A DNA stretch of 64,000 nt from Gemmatimonadaceae bacterium. Its GTDB lineage: Bacteria > Gemmatimonadota > Gemmatimonadetes > Gemmatimonadales > Gemmatimonadaceae. The notes under the pieces are model-generated. The model saw only the letters and a program-made list of their open reading frames with translations, searched no databases and was not told the origin of the DNA. The DNA lies in NCBI GenBank assembly GCA_020851455.1, contig JADZCT010000047.1:62001-126000 (forward strand), given 5' to 3'. The position numbers and the translations under genes are program-made. Positions 55,103 through 64,000 of the stretch are shown in pieces; the first letter of the stretch is position 1; every line of letters begins with the position of its first letter.

Positions 55103-56626
55103 TCAGAGGAAGTAGTCGCCAACCTTTATCCCGTAGCGGTCAGGGTTGGCGGTCTTGATGATGGAACGCCGGAAGTTGCCGGCCTCGTCGCGTTCATCGA
55201 GGTTGACGAGGTCACCAGGGAAGCGGACGTTGCCCAGGTCGTCGCTCACTATGAGCACGGCAGGCCGGCTGACCATCGCAGGGTCCGGGTTCACCGCGTG
55301 CACGATCGCGAGTTCGAACGTGTCGAGAACGACGAACGTGCCGACTGGATAGATGCCGAGGAGACTGACGAACGCCTTGACGACCACGGGGTCCTGGCCG
55401 CGGCGGGCGTTGTCGCGCATCTCCGCAAGAACACTCGCCGGACTGAGCGGCTCCGTCTGGTACGCGCGCCTGGTCGTGGCTGCGTCGAAGGCATCAGCGC
55501 ACATCACGAGCCGGCTGTACAGGCCGGTTGACTTCGTTCGCAACGTCCTGGGGTACCCAGATATGTCGCGCTTCATGTGGTGCTCGTAGGCGACCCGCAT
55601 TGCACGATACGGGAACTCAGTGGCCTCCCGCAACTGGAACAGCGCGAGCACGCCAAGCCACGGGTGCGCGGCGATCGTCCGCCAGTCTTCCTCCGAGAGA
55701 TGCTCCGTCTTGTTGATGATTTCCGCCGGGATCCGCGACTTGCCGATGTCGTGAAAGAGAGCGGTGAGCCCGAGATCATACAGTTGCTGCCTCGACAGCC
55801 CGATCCTGCGGCCGAGCGCCACGGAGTAGATGCAGACGTTCACCGAGTGGGTGAACGTATAGTCGTCGTAGTCCCGGATCGTCGTCAGCCCGATGAGCGA
55901 CGCCTCGTCGGAGAGTATCTGGTCAACGATTCCCTGCACCACACGCTTCACCTTCTTCAGGTTCGGGCTCTGCCCCATGCGGGTGGAGTTCATCACCTCC
56001 TTGGTCGCCGCGACCGACTGCGCATAGGTGCGCTTTGCCGACTCGCGGGCCTCGGAGCGCGCAGTGTGCTCGTCTTCGGACTCTACTGGCGGCGCGATCT
56101 CGAACGCCGTCACCCCCGTTCCCTCGAACCGGGCGTGGAGCTGGGCGAAGCGATCCGCGGGCGCGTCGCCTACCGGGTTGAGCAGGAACGACAACAAGAC
56201 CGTCCAGTCGCGAAGGGCCGCCGGACCAACCACGCGAAGCTCCCCGACGCCCGAGCCGCGAAACTCCGACAAGACGTTGCTGAACGTGGTGTAGTTGTCG
56301 AGGCTCAACCGGAGCCGCGTGGCATTGACGAAGATGTACTCGCCAGCGACGCGGAAGTCGAGCTCGCCTTCCGTTGCGCGGATCTCCTCTGCCACGCGCG
56401 CCAGATCGGACAGCGAAGACTGCACCACGGGGTTCTCGGCCGGGTACAGCTTGAGGCTCCTCAGGCCGCCGTGGAGCGCCATGATGAGATTGTGCCCCGC
56501 CTCGCGAACGAAACCCTCGCCCCCCATTGCCGCTGCCTGCGATACCGTGAAGCGCTGCGTCGGCCGGGAAGCGGCACCCGACGGCCCGGATGTGCGCGAC
56601 GCGCCAGGGGTCCTGGCTTCCGCCAT
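55103..56626 (-). CDS. HD-GYP-type phosphohydrolase with N-terminal sensor-like domain
   Basis: This 507-residue protein has an N-terminal domain (about 45-150) like that of the adjacent HEAT protein, a helical linker, and an HD domain of the HD-GYP kind (about 225-400). The HD pair is His292-Asp293 in FHDIGKSRIP, with His321, His349-His350 and a GYP at 357-359. The canonical HHExxDGxGYP reads HHMKRDISGYP, so the Glu is Met and one Gly is Ser. The C-terminus is a small beta-rich domain. Activity on cyclic di-GMP is possible but unproven. ATG 56626 follows the HEAT gene by 2 nt. Confidence 0.85.
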   Translation of the reverse strand: MAEARTPGASRTSGPSGAASRPTQRFTVSQAAAMGGEGFVREAGHNLIMALHGGLRSLKLYPAENPVVQSSLSDLARVAEEIRATEGELDFRVAGEYIFVNATRLRLSLDNYTTFSNVLSEFRGSGVGELRVVGPAALRDWTVLLSFLLNPVGDAPADRFAQLHARFEGTGVTAFEIAPPVESEDEHTARSEARESAKRTYAQSVAATKEVMNSTRMGQSPNLKKVKRVVQGIVDQILSDEASLIGLTTIRDYDDYTFTHSVNVCIYSVALGRRIGLSRQQLYDLGLTALFHDIGKSRIPAEIINKTEHLSEEDWRTIAAHPWLGVLALFQLREATEFPYRAMRVAYEHHMKRDISGYPRTLRTKSTGLYSRLVMCADAFDAATTRRAYQTEPLSPASVLAEMRDNARRGQDPVVVKAFVSLLGIYPVGTFVVLDTFELAIVHAVNPDPAMVSRPAVLIVSDDLGNVRFPGDLVNLDERDEAGNFRRSIIKTANPDRYGIKVGDYFL

Positions 56627-56628
56627 CG

Positions 56629-58419
56629 TTAGTCTCCGGCCTCGCGCAGCGCGCGCGCCACCGCGTTGCGCACGATGACGTCCTTCTCTCCGACGGCTTT
56701 CTGCAGGGCCTCGCGCGCCCTGGGGGTGCGAACCTTGCCGAGAGCTACCGCCGCGCACGCGCGCAGTTCCGGGTCTTCCTTCCGGGAGAAGAGGCCCCCC
56801 TTCGCAGTGAGCAGTTCGTCGAGGTAGGGAACGCCACCGTCACCGCAGAGCAACCCGAACAGTTCGAAAAGCGCCACACGTTCGGTCCGATCGGCGTCGC
56901 GAATGGCGCCGGACTTCACGGCAGCGGTGATGCGCGGGAGAGCAGGGCGATGGGCGCGTGCCGCAAGCGCACGGAGTACCGCGACCCGGACGTCGCGGTC
57001 GTGATCCTCGACCGCGCGCTCGAGGACCTGCATCGCTCCGGGCGTGCCAATGTCAGCCAGCGCGGTCACCGCAACGATCCGCACTTCACGATCCGCCTCA
57101 GCGAGCAGCTTGCCAAGCGCTCCTACTGCGGCAGGCGTTCGCAGCGCGCCGGCCCGCCGCGCTGCCTCCACGGCGATCGCGGGATCGTGGCTCGCAAGCA
57201 GTCGCACCAGTTCGCCCGTGTTGGACGCGGCGAGGCGTCCTGCCGCCCCTTCGAGGAGCGCGCGAAGGTCCGCCTTCTTCGCCTGGCCAAGCCAAGCGAA
57301 CACCACCCCAAGCGCGGACGGCTTGAACTCGAGAAACAGGCCCTCGATTTCGTCACGGGGCGGCAACGATTGCGATTCATCCATCGCCTGGAGGAGCTGG
57401 CCAAGCGCCGCTGGCTCGCTGAGACGGTCGGAGAGCCCGGCCACGCGTTGCAGCGTCGCCGGCTGCACATCGCGCACGCGCTGGGCCACGGCTTTCGTCT
57501 CGCGCAGCAGGTATGCGACGTTGGCGAACTGCCTGCCGGCGAGCAGGTGCAGGATCAGTGCCTCTATGTGATCCACGACCTGCCCGCGGACCAGCGGGTC
57601 GGCCTGAACCTCGAAGATGTCGAGCAGCGCGTCGAGAACCACCCGCCGAAGGTCGGCCTTGTACTCCCGATCGAGCTCCTCCTTGAGGTACCTCACCTCC
57701 TCCTCTTCGAGGAAGTAGAGCGATGAGTCGAAATCCTCCATCCGCACGACGCCGCTCGGCGGTGCGACGGCCTCGGCGGCGGAATCGCCGCCGCCGGTCG
57801 CGCCGCCATCATCCTCCCTGCCCGCTCGCGCTTCGGCTATTGCGTTGCCGAGAGAGTCAACAGGCGCGCCCGGCGAAACGGGCCAGCGGCCCGGCTCGGC
57901 CGAAGGGTCAATCGTCGTCCCGTCGAACGCGAGTTCCACGTTGCGGTACGAGAGATAGTCGAACTCTGCCTCCCACAACATCGTGAGCAGGTCATCATCC
58001 AGTGCCTGCGCCCTGCGCGCGCGCTGCAGCAGGTCAAGAAACCGGTCCAGTTCTCCGTGCTCGAATCCCGCGCGAATCGTCAGTTCGCGGACGCCGTCCT
58101 TGTAGAGCGTCCATGGGAGCGAGTCGCCCGCCTGCTCGTCCGCCGCGTGCACTACCGCCCCGTGCCATGTGAGGCGCGTGTTCTCAACCGCAAGCGCGAA
58201 CTCGCCCGCGCCCTCCGCCCACACAGGGCCGAACGCCGCGCGCGCTCCGTCTATTGCGCGCGCATACGAGGGGTTGTTCGTGTTTCCCTCATACAGCTGG
58301 TGTGCACGCAACGCCTTGTCGAGCGCGCGCAGCACGCCCTCGATGAGCGCCGGATTGAACGGCGGCTGCGAGCTGTCGTCCCCTGCCTCCGGGATCGCTG
58401 ACGTCAGCTGGTTCGTCAC
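56629..58419 (-). CDS. HEAT-repeat protein with N-terminal domain shared with the HD-GYP protein
   Basis: This 596-residue protein starts with a domain (about 20-135) containing [28 protein letters not shown] and [20 protein letters not shown], then an acidic, glycine-rich linker near 215-255. A helical region and HEAT/PBS-type repeats follow (about 385-595; for example [42 protein letters not shown]). It has no signal peptide or membrane helix and is probably a scaffold for protein contacts. GTG 58419 overlaps the trpB stop (GTGA). No catalytic motif is seen. Confidence 0.82.
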   Translation of the reverse strand: MTNQLTSAIPEAGDDSSQPPFNPALIEGVLRALDKALRAHQLYEGNTNNPSYARAIDGARAAFGPVWAEGAGEFALAVENTRLTWHGAVVHAADEQAGDSLPWTLYKDGVRELTIRAGFEHGELDRFLDLLQRARRAQALDDDLLTMLWEAEFDYLSYRNVELAFDGTTIDPSAEPGRWPVSPGAPVDSLGNAIAEARAGREDDGGATGGGDSAAEAVAPPSGVVRMEDFDSSLYFLEEEEVRYLKEELDREYKADLRRVVLDALLDIFEVQADPLVRGQVVDHIEALILHLLAGRQFANVAYLLRETKAVAQRVRDVQPATLQRVAGLSDRLSEPAALGQLLQAMDESQSLPPRDEIEGLFLEFKPSALGVVFAWLGQAKKADLRALLEGAAGRLAASNTGELVRLLASHDPAIAVEAARRAGALRTPAAVGALGKLLAEADREVRIVAVTALADIGTPGAMQVLERAVEDHDRDVRVAVLRALAARAHRPALPRITAAVKSGAIRDADRTERVALFELFGLLCGDGGVPYLDELLTAKGGLFSRKEDPELRACAAVALGKVRTPRAREALQKAVGEKDVIVRNAVARALREAGD

Positions 58420-59603
58420 CCCGGAAACGTATGCATTTGTGCCACTTGCGCCACGTCCTTGTCGCCCCGACCGCTGACGCAGAGCAGGATGATGTCGTCT
58501 GGACGCCACTGGCCGCACCGTGCGTCAACCCATGCCACAGCGTGCGCGGTCTCCAGCGCGGGCACGATCCCCTCGAGCCGGGCGAAGAGACCGAACGCGG
58601 CAAGGGCCTCATCGTCGGTGCAAGCCTCGTAAGTCGCACGCCCCGTATCGTGAAGCCATGCATGCTCGGGCCCAACGCCGGGGTAGTCGAGTCCCGCCGA
58701 GATAGAGTGGGCGGGGTGCACCTGCCCGTCGGCGTCCTGCAGCAGGTAGCTGAGCGACCCATGCAGAACGCCAGGGGTGCCCCTCGCGAGCGACGCGGAA
58801 TGCTCGCCGGTGTCGAGGCCGCGGCCGGCGGCCTCGACCCCCACCAGCCGCACATCGGGGTCTGGCACGAACGCATGGAAAATGCCCATGGCATTCGATC
58901 CGCCGCCAACGCACGCGACAACGCACGCCGGAAGCCGGCCGGTGCGGTCCAGAACCTGCGCGCGGGCCTCGCGTCCGATGATCGCCTGGAAGTCGCGCCC
59001 CATTTGCGGGTACGGCGCCGGCCCGACCACGGACCCGATGATGTAGTGGCTGTGCTCGCACGAGCCCACCCAGTCACGGATCGCCTCGCTGGTCGCATCC
59101 TTGAGCGTGCGCGTCCCCGAGCGGACAGGCACCACCGACGCGCCCATCAGCCGCATCCGGAAAACGTTCAGCTCCTGGCGCCGCATATCCTCCTCTCCCA
59201 TGTACACCACGCACTCGAGCCCGAGTCGCGCACATGCGGTGGCGGTTGCCACGCCGTGCTGCCCCGCCCCGGTCTCGGCGATGATGCGCCGCTTCCCGAT
59301 GCGCTCCGCCAGCATTGCCTGCGCGAGCGCGTTGTTGATCTTGTGGGCGCCAGTGTGGTTGAGGTCCTCGCGCTTGAGCAGGACGCGCGCGCCCACCCGC
59401 CCGGAGAACCTCGGCGCCTCGGAGAGCGCCGATGGCCGACCGACGTAGGTTCGCAGCGCGTCGTCGAGAGCGACCGTGAACGACGGGTCCCGCAACGCCT
59501 CCGCGTACGCCGCTGCCAGCTCGTCGAGCGCCGGGATCAGCGTTTCCGGGACGTAACGCCCGCCAAACGCACCAAACCGCTCCTGCATTGCTGACTCGCT
59601 CAT
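58416..59603 (-). CDS. trpB: Tryptophan synthase beta subunit
   Basis: TrpB (395 residues) joins indole and serine using PLP. The PLP lysine is Lys88 in [37 protein letters not shown] and the C-terminal [12 protein letters not shown] are intact. It overlaps trpF (ATGA) and the HEAT-repeat gene (GTGA). Its partner trpA lies 3.3 kb downstream in the same direction. Confidence 0.97.
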   Translation of the reverse strand: MSESAMQERFGAFGGRYVPETLIPALDELAAAYAEALRDPSFTVALDDALRTYVGRPSALSEAPRFSGRVGARVLLKREDLNHTGAHKINNALAQAMLAERIGKRRIIAETGAGQHGVATATACARLGLECVVYMGEEDMRRQELNVFRMRLMGASVVPVRSGTRTLKDATSEAIRDWVGSCEHSHYIIGSVVGPAPYPQMGRDFQAIIGREARAQVLDRTGRLPACVVACVGGGSNAMGIFHAFVPDPDVRLVGVEAAGRGLDTGEHSASLARGTPGVLHGSLSYLLQDADGQVHPAHSISAGLDYPGVGPEHAWLHDTGRATYEACTDDEALAAFGLFARLEGIVPALETAHAVAWVDARCGQWRPDDIILLCVSGRGDKDVAQVAQMHTFPG

Positions 59604-60244
59604 CGGACTTGGCGCCTCGCAGCGGTGACGAATTTCAACATGAGGTCATGGTCCTTGATTCCTGGCGAACGTTCAACGCCCGATGATACGTCAACGACGT
59701 CCGGCTGGAGCGCCGCCACGGCGTCACGAACGTTGCCGGGGCGCAGGCCCCCTGCAAGCACCAGCTTCCCGCCTCGACGGATCCGCTCCACCGGCCCTGC
59801 GAGTGCTGCCCAGCCAAGCGCAGCGCCCGACCCGCCCAGACTGCCGTCCACCTTCGCATCGAGAAGCAGCGCGTCGGCCTCGGCTAGCAAGGCCGCCGCG
59901 CCTCCCGGTAGTTCCGTGCCCACGATGCGAACCACGGCCCACACGGCTGGCGCGCCCAGCCGCCGCGCCTCGATCACGTCGTTCACGTCAGGGTCGGCGT
60001 GAAGCTGCACGACGTCGGGCCGGGCGACATCCAGAACCTCGTCGAGGATTTCCCTGAAGCCGGCCCCCAGCACCGCCACCCGGGTCACGCCCGCAGGCGC
60101 CGCGGCGAACACCTCCGCGGCCGAACCGGCCGTGACGCTCCGCGGCCCACCAGCAAGCACGGCGCCCACATAGGAAGCGCCCGCTTCACCCGCGAACGCC
60201 GCGTCGCCGGGAAGCGTGAGCCCGCAGAACTTCACCTCAACCAC
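59600..60244 (-). CDS. trpF: Phosphoribosylanthranilate isomerase
   Basis: TrpF (214 residues from GTG 60244) opens the ribose ring of phosphoribosylanthranilate. The catalytic cysteine is Cys7 in VEVKFCGLT and the acid is in [18 protein letters not shown] and [10 protein letters not shown] match the family. The GTG has GAGG seven bases upstream and overlaps trpC by 8 bp; GTG 60235 is the alternative. Confidence 0.95.
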   Translation of the reverse strand: MVEVKFCGLTLPGDAAFAGEAGASYVGAVLAGGPRSVTAGSAAEVFAAAPAGVTRVAVLGAGFREILDEVLDVARPDVVQLHADPDVNDVIEARRLGAPAVWAVVRIVGTELPGGAAALLAEADALLLDAKVDGSLGGSGAALGWAALAGPVERIRRGGKLVLAGGLRPGNVRDAVAALQPDVVDVSSGVERSPGIKDHDLMLKFVTAARRQVR

Positions 60245-61052
60245 GCGGCTGCCTCGGAACCGCACACAGCGCCCGGACAGCCGCGGCGCCGTCGGCCGCG
60301 CGCGAGAGCACCGAACCCACCAGCACCGCGTCCGCTCCCCACGCCGCGGCGCGCGCGACATCCGGAGCCGACGCAATCCCACTCTCGTACACGGCAACAC
60401 GATCCGGCGGGACGAGCCGAAGCAACCGCTCGCCCACGCCTGGGTCTATCTCCAGAGACTCCAGATTCCGCGTGTTGACGCCCACCACGCACCCGTCAAC
60501 TCCCAGAGCCCGATCGAGCTCCGCCTCATCGCGCACTTCCGCAAGGACGTCGAGCCCGAGCGCTCCCGCATGCGCGGCGAGGTCACGCATCAGCGCCGGA
60601 TCCAGGGCCCGGGCGATCAGCAGCACCGCGTCGGCCCCCGCCCGTGCCGCCTCGTCAACCTGCACCGCGTCTACGATGAAATCCTTCCGCAGCACCGGAA
60701 TACCCGTCGCGCCGCTGACAGCGGCAAGGTCAGCAATGCACCCGGAAAACCTCGTGGGCTCCGTCAGCACCGACAATGCGGCGGCGCCGCCGGCTTCGTA
60801 CAGCGACGCCCTCGCTGGGGCATCGAGCGCGAGGTCGAGCGCTCCCTTGCTGGGGCTGCTCCGCTTGATCTCGGCGATGACCCCGACGGTGCTGCGGCGC
60901 AGGGCCGCGCCGAAGCCACGCGGATGCCTCCTCGACTCGGCGCGCGGCACACCTCGCCGCGCCAGATCCGCAGCCCTCTGCCTCGCGGTCCGGACCAAGT
61001 CGCCCAGCACTCCCTTGGGTGGCGTCCACCCGTGCAGTTGAGTTTCGGTCAA
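60237..61052 (-). CDS. trpC: Indole-3-glycerol phosphate synthase
   Basis: TrpC (up to 271 residues) closes the indole ring. Catalytic residues are visible in VIAEIKRSSPSKG (lysine), VLRKDFIVD (lysine), the VLAEVRDEAE glutamate and the NTRNLESLEID asparagine. The start is uncertain: TTG 61052 gives the full frame, while GTG 61010 would match the usual family length better. It is not fused to trpF. It is divergent from lexA, and the two share an 85-bp regulatory gap. Confidence 0.94.
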   Translation of the reverse strand: MTETQLHGWTPPKGVLGDLVRTARQRAADLARRGVPRAESRRHPRGFGAALRRSTVGVIAEIKRSSPSKGALDLALDAPARASLYEAGGAAALSVLTEPTRFSGCIADLAAVSGATGIPVLRKDFIVDAVQVDEAARAGADAVLLIARALDPALMRDLAAHAGALGLDVLAEVRDEAELDRALGVDGCVVGVNTRNLESLEIDPGVGERLLRLVPPDRVAVYESGIASAPDVARAAAWGADAVLVGSVLSRAADGAAAVRALCAVPRQPRG

Positions 61053-61082
61053 TCTTCGGCTACCGTTACTTCGGCTGGTTTT

Positions 61083-61097
61083 CGGGAGTCACTCCCG
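61083..61097. promoter_or_regulatory. Perfect 6-3-6 palindrome between trpC and lexA
   Basis: CGGGAG-TCA-CTCCCG is perfectly symmetrical. It lies 30 bp from the trpC start and 40 bp from the lexA ATG. It could be an operator for LexA autoregulation or for trp control. It does not match the E. coli or Bacillus LexA boxes. Confidence 0.4.
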
Positions 61098-61137
61098 GCA
61101 ACATGCGGCTCCACCCACCTGTCTCGCGGACGTCCAG

Positions 61138-61746
61138 ATGCCCCTGACCAAACGCCAGCGCCAGATACTCGACTACCTGAATGGATACACGGCTGCAAAT
61201 GGGTACGCGCCGAGTTTCGAGGAGATCGCGGGGCACTTCAACTATAACTCGCTCGCGACGGTTCACGAGCACCTGACAAATCTCGAGCGAAAGGGATACA
61301 TCAAGCGGACGTACAACGAGAGCCGGGCGATCGAGATCCTGCCGTCGGACGTTATTGCGCGGGCCGTCGAAGTACCCCTGCTTGGCGCGGTGGCCGCCGG
61401 CGCGCCAATCGAAGCAGCACTGACCGACGAGACCGTAGCTGTTCCGGAGGGTTTCCTCCACCGGGCCGGGTCGCACTATGCGCTGCGCGTTCGCGGCAAC
61501 TCGATGATTGACGACCAGATCCGCGACGGCGACTACGTGGTGGTTCACGACCGCGAGTCGGCGGACGACGGCGACATGATAATCGCGATGCTCGACGGCG
61601 CATCTGCCACGGTGAAGCGGTTCTTCCGCGAGCGCGACGGTCGGATTCGCCTTCAGCCGTCCAATGACCATGTGGCGCCCATCTACGTGAGCGAAGGCGA
61701 CATGAGGGTGCGCGGAATCGTGGTGGGAGTGCTGCGCCGCTATTAA
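61138..61746 (+). CDS. lexA: LexA repressor
   Basis: LexA (202 residues) represses SOS genes until it cleaves itself with RecA help. The N-terminal winged helix begins MPLTKRQRQILDYLNGY, with recognition-helix region NSLATVHEHLTNLERKGYI. The cleavage site is Ala87-Gly88, the catalytic serine is Ser122 (RGNSMID) and the lysine is Lys160 (ATVKRFF). No ribosome-binding site is visible before ATG 61138. It sits inverted between trpD and trpC, and its stop codon overlaps the trpD stop on the other strand. Confidence 0.96.
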   Translation: MPLTKRQRQILDYLNGYTAANGYAPSFEEIAGHFNYNSLATVHEHLTNLERKGYIKRTYNESRAIEILPSDVIARAVEVPLLGAVAAGAPIEAALTDETVAVPEGFLHRAGSHYALRVRGNSMIDDQIRDGDYVVVHDRESADDGDMIIAMLDGASATVKRFFRERDGRIRLQPSNDHVAPIYVSEGDMRVRGIVVGVLRRY

Positions 61747-62780
61747 CCCGGGCGCCTTCGTTGGGAGGCGCAGCGCAGCCGCTCGAGCGCCTGCCGGGCA
61801 GCCCCCGACGAGATTGACTCGCGGGCGACATCCATGCCAGCGCCGAGCGTGGTTGCCCGCCCGCCGACCAGCAGGGCCGCACCGGCATTGAGCACCACGG
61901 CGTCCTGCGCCGCCGGCGGCGCCGTCCCGTGCAGGACCGCCTCGACGAGGCGGGCGTTCGCCTCCGGTTCCGCACCGACCAGGTCCGCGGCCCGGTGGCC
62001 GCTGACGCCCACTTCAGCCGGGTCAATCGTCCACCGCCTCGTAACGCCGCCCCTGACCTCGATCACGGCGGTCTCGCCAAGCGGCGATACCTCATCCATG
62101 CCTGGCGAGCCGTGCACAACGAGCGAGTGCGTGGTGCCAAGCTCGGCGAGCGCGCCCGCCATCAGCTCGGCCCTGGCCGGATCGCCGACCCCGACGACCT
62201 GGCGTCCCGCACAGGCGGGATTTGCGAGGGGCCCAACCATGTTCATGATCGTTTCGATGCCGAGGTCCCGACGGATCGGCCCGACATGGCGCATGGCCGG
62301 ATGCATGGTGGGGGCGAACATGAAGACGATGCCCGCATCCTCGAGGACCTCGACCATGGCGGCGGCGGGAATGTCAATCGCGACGCCGAGGGCTTCGAGC
62401 ACGTCCGCGCTTCCGCTGCGCGTCGTGAACGACCTGTTGCCGTGTTTGGCAATCCTGAGCCCGGCCCCCGCCGCAACGAGCGCCGCGGCCGTCGAGATGT
62501 TGAACGTCCGCACCGCTCCGCCCCCGGTGCCGCAGGTGTCCACCAACCCGGTGGGGTCCGCCACTGGAACCGTCACCATCGCCTCGCGCATCGCGCGTGC
62601 CGCCCCTGCGAGTTCGGCGGGCGTCTCTCCCTTGACCCGGAGCCCGACGAGAAGTCCGGCAACGAGCGCAGGCGCTCCCTCACCCGCCATCACGCAGCCG
62701 AACGCCGCGGCCGTTTCGTCGCTGGAGAGCGACGCACCGAGCATCAGCCGGCGGACGGCATCGCGGAGGGCGTCAGTCAC
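61743..62780 (-). CDS. trpD: Anthranilate phosphoribosyltransferase
   Basis: TrpD (345 residues) joins anthranilate and PRPP. The PRPP loop DTCGTGGGAVRTFNIST and the segments KHGNRSFTTRSGSADVLEALG, FAPTMHPAMRHVGPIRRDLG and NMVGPLANPA define the family. No glutaminase domain is fused. Start GTG 62780 overlaps the GAF protein gene by 8 bp. trpE and trpG are not in the window. Confidence 0.96.
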   Translation of the reverse strand: MTDALRDAVRRLMLGASLSSDETAAAFGCVMAGEGAPALVAGLLVGLRVKGETPAELAGAARAMREAMVTVPVADPTGLVDTCGTGGGAVRTFNISTAAALVAAGAGLRIAKHGNRSFTTRSGSADVLEALGVAIDIPAAAMVEVLEDAGIVFMFAPTMHPAMRHVGPIRRDLGIETIMNMVGPLANPACAGRQVVGVGDPARAELMAGALAELGTTHSLVVHGSPGMDEVSPLGETAVIEVRGGVTRRWTIDPAEVGVSGHRAADLVGAEPEANARLVEAVLHGTAPPAAQDAVVLNAGAALLVGGRATTLGAGMDVARESISSGAARQALERLRCASQRRRPG

Positions 62781-64000
62781 GATGGATCGTCCGGATGAGG
62801 CGCTCGGCAAGCGAGGCCTGGTGGGCCACGAGCGAGATCACGAGGCCAAGGAGCCGCACGCGCTCCACGTCTTCCTCGACGAAGAGCCCGCGCTGGGCGC
62901 GGTTGGTCAGGTTGACGACGCCGACCAGGCTCTCGTGCATTACCAGCGGAAAGCTGATGAACGACCCCGTCGTCAGGAACTCATCGCCCAGGAGCGGGGC
63001 CGCCGTCGCGTCGCCAGCGTCCACCACGAGCAGCGGCTCGCGGGTCTCGGCGACGCGTCCCGCAACTCCCTGCCCCAGGCGAATGCGCGACCCGCGGGTT
63101 ATGTGCGGCGCCAGCCCCCGGAACGCTGCCAGGTACAGGGCGGATGGCTCGTTTGGCACGACGAGGAAGAGCGAGCACCGCAAGGCCTGCATGTCGTCGC
63201 CGACCAGCGCGAGCAGGCCGTCCGCGAGGCGCTCGGGCGACTCAGTACGGGCCGCAAGAGTCAGCAAGCGGTCAATCAGGTAGATGGTCCGGGTTCGCTG
63301 CCGCAGACTCTCGCTGCGCCGGTGAAGCTCCACGTGCGCGCGTTCGAGCTGGCCGATGGACGCCGTCAGTTGCTGTTCCAGAGCCGTCAGCTTGCGGGCC
63401 GTCCGGCGCTGCTCTTCTGCCTGCCTGGCTGCGGCACGCTCGGCTTCGATCGGATCCAACGCCGTACCCGGAGCCGGCGTTGCCGCGCGCGCCTCGCGCA
63501 GTTGCTCCTCCACGGCCCCGAGGCGCGCCATGTATTCCGAATGGAGACGGCGGGTAATCTCCTCGACGGCCAGTGTAGCCTCGACCCTGGCCTCGTGCTC
63601 GACGAACCGCTGCGCGGCAATGTCGAACAGCGAGAACATGGACCCCGCCTGTTCGCTCACCCCGACCCCAAACACCCGCACCGGCTCCCGGAGGGAGATG
63701 ACCCCTACGAGTTCGCCATCCACCCTGACGCCGCGAAGCGCGAGCCGGCCACCGGACGAGTCCAGCGCGATGCCCATCATGCGGGCGAACGGCGCGGCGT
63801 CGTCGCCAAGATCGGCCAGGGTGCCACCCGCCCTGACGGCCCGGGTCACCGCCTGCGGCAACTGGTCAACGGATAGCTCGATTCCAGTGCGTGACACCCC
63901 GCCGGCCGATGGGTCGAGCCGCTCGACCATGAGCCCTCGTCGCGGCGTCACCCGGAAGAAGGCGATCGCGGCGCTCCGGTCTATGTCGGCCACGCACTCG
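62773..64000 (-). CDS. GAF-domain signalling protein, N-terminus cut by the window edge
   Basis: The visible 408 codons are open to the edge; a GTG at 63993 is one possible start, but the frame continues. Residues 20-140 look like a degenerate GAF/PAS-like sensor (RMMGIALDSSGG, GELVGVISLREP). A long coiled coil follows (about 130-235, rich in Glu, Arg, Ala and Gln), then a C-terminal GAF domain (IYLIDRLLTLAARTESPERL, LRCSLFLVVPN, IRLGQGVAGRVAETREPLLV, SFISFPLVMHESLVGVVNL). No kinase, cyclase or HD domain is seen. It is coupled to trpD. Confidence 0.8.
   Translation of the reverse strand, partial: ECVADIDRSAAIAFFRVTPRRGLMVERLDPSAGGVSRTGIELSVDQLPQAVTRAVRAGGTLADLGDDAAPFARMMGIALDSSGGRLALRGVRVDGELVGVISLREPVRVFGVGVSEQAGSMFSLFDIAAQRFVEHEARVEATLAVEEITRRLHSEYMARLGAVEEQLREARAATPAPGTALDPIEAERAAARQAEEQRRTARKLTALEQQLTASIGQLERAHVELHRRSESLRQRTRTIYLIDRLLTLAARTESPERLADGLLALVGDDMQALRCSLFLVVPNEPSALYLAAFRGLAPHITRGSRIRLGQGVAGRVAETREPLLVVDAGDATAAPLLGDEFLTTGSFISFPLVMHESLVGVVNLTNRAQRGLFVEEDVERVRLLGLVISLVAHQASLAERLIRTIHRD

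Noticed and set aside
61834-63876. Very long plus-strand open frame opposite trpD and the GAF gene
   Set aside because: Composition-driven antisense frame: the minus strand carries clear trpD and GAF motifs, while the plus-strand translation has no recognisable domain. The same applies to long frames opposite pgk/gap (8205-10070) and pepA (22141-24081).

Overview
The window is one uninterrupted piece of a GC-rich bacterial chromosome. It is densely packed: most neighbouring genes overlap by 1-11 bp, usually as ATGA or GTGA stop/start junctions. About nine tenths of it is transcribed from the minus strand. The cell has an outer membrane (a TonB plug-type protein, a second predicted outer-membrane protein, a Spy-like periplasmic protein) and respires with complex I. 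Gene content, codon use and protein style suggest Gemmatimonadota or a close relative; this is inference, as no rRNA gene is present. I see no insertion sequence, prophage, CRISPR array or integrase. One tRNA gene, tRNA-Leu(CAA), is present.

Layout. 1-1866: start of a complex I operon (nuoA-B-C-D, nuoD cut by the edge), divergent from dcd. 2642-25000: a very long minus-strand run holding isocitrate dehydrogenase, leucyl aminopeptidase, a plug-domain outer-membrane protein, yicC-gmk-rpoZ-coaBC, a family 4 uracil-DNA glycosylase, dnaB, radA, ispD, tsaC, a YwlE-type arginine phosphatase, aroE, comF, gap-pgk-tpiA, secG, carA, an HU protein, moaD-E-A and mdh. 25118-28142: an aminotransferase whose start codon touches tRNA-Leu, and an ECF sigma / anti-sigma / Spy-like operon. 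28229-37399: GDPD, rplU-rpmA, RNase E/G with a structured leader, acyl-CoA dehydrogenase, RecQ-like helicase and a long U32 protein. 37551-38695: a RIC-type di-iron repair protein and a small membrane protein on the plus strand.

38699-47574 is a tight acyl-CoA operon: two CorC-like CBS membrane proteins, a MeaB-like GTPase, the large and small subunits of a B12-dependent acyl-CoA mutase, a carboxyltransferase, AtuA and an AtuA-C-like protein, and a 54-residue membrane protein. The mutase has Phe and Gln where methylmalonyl-CoA mutase has Tyr89 and Arg207, so it should act on isobutyryl/butyryl-type CoA esters. 47574-51182 holds ybeY, phoH, aspS and a VanZ-like gene, followed on the plus strand by an outer-membrane protein and rlmN.

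53277-64000 is a rearranged tryptophan region. trpF-trpB and trpA are separated by two coupled signalling-type genes, a HEAT-repeat protein and an HD-GYP protein, which appear to share an N-terminal domain. lexA lies inverted between trpD and trpC. The strongest candidates for undescribed biology are this HEAT/HD-GYP pair, the mutase/carboxyltransferase/AtuA operon, and the RNase E/G leader hairpin.
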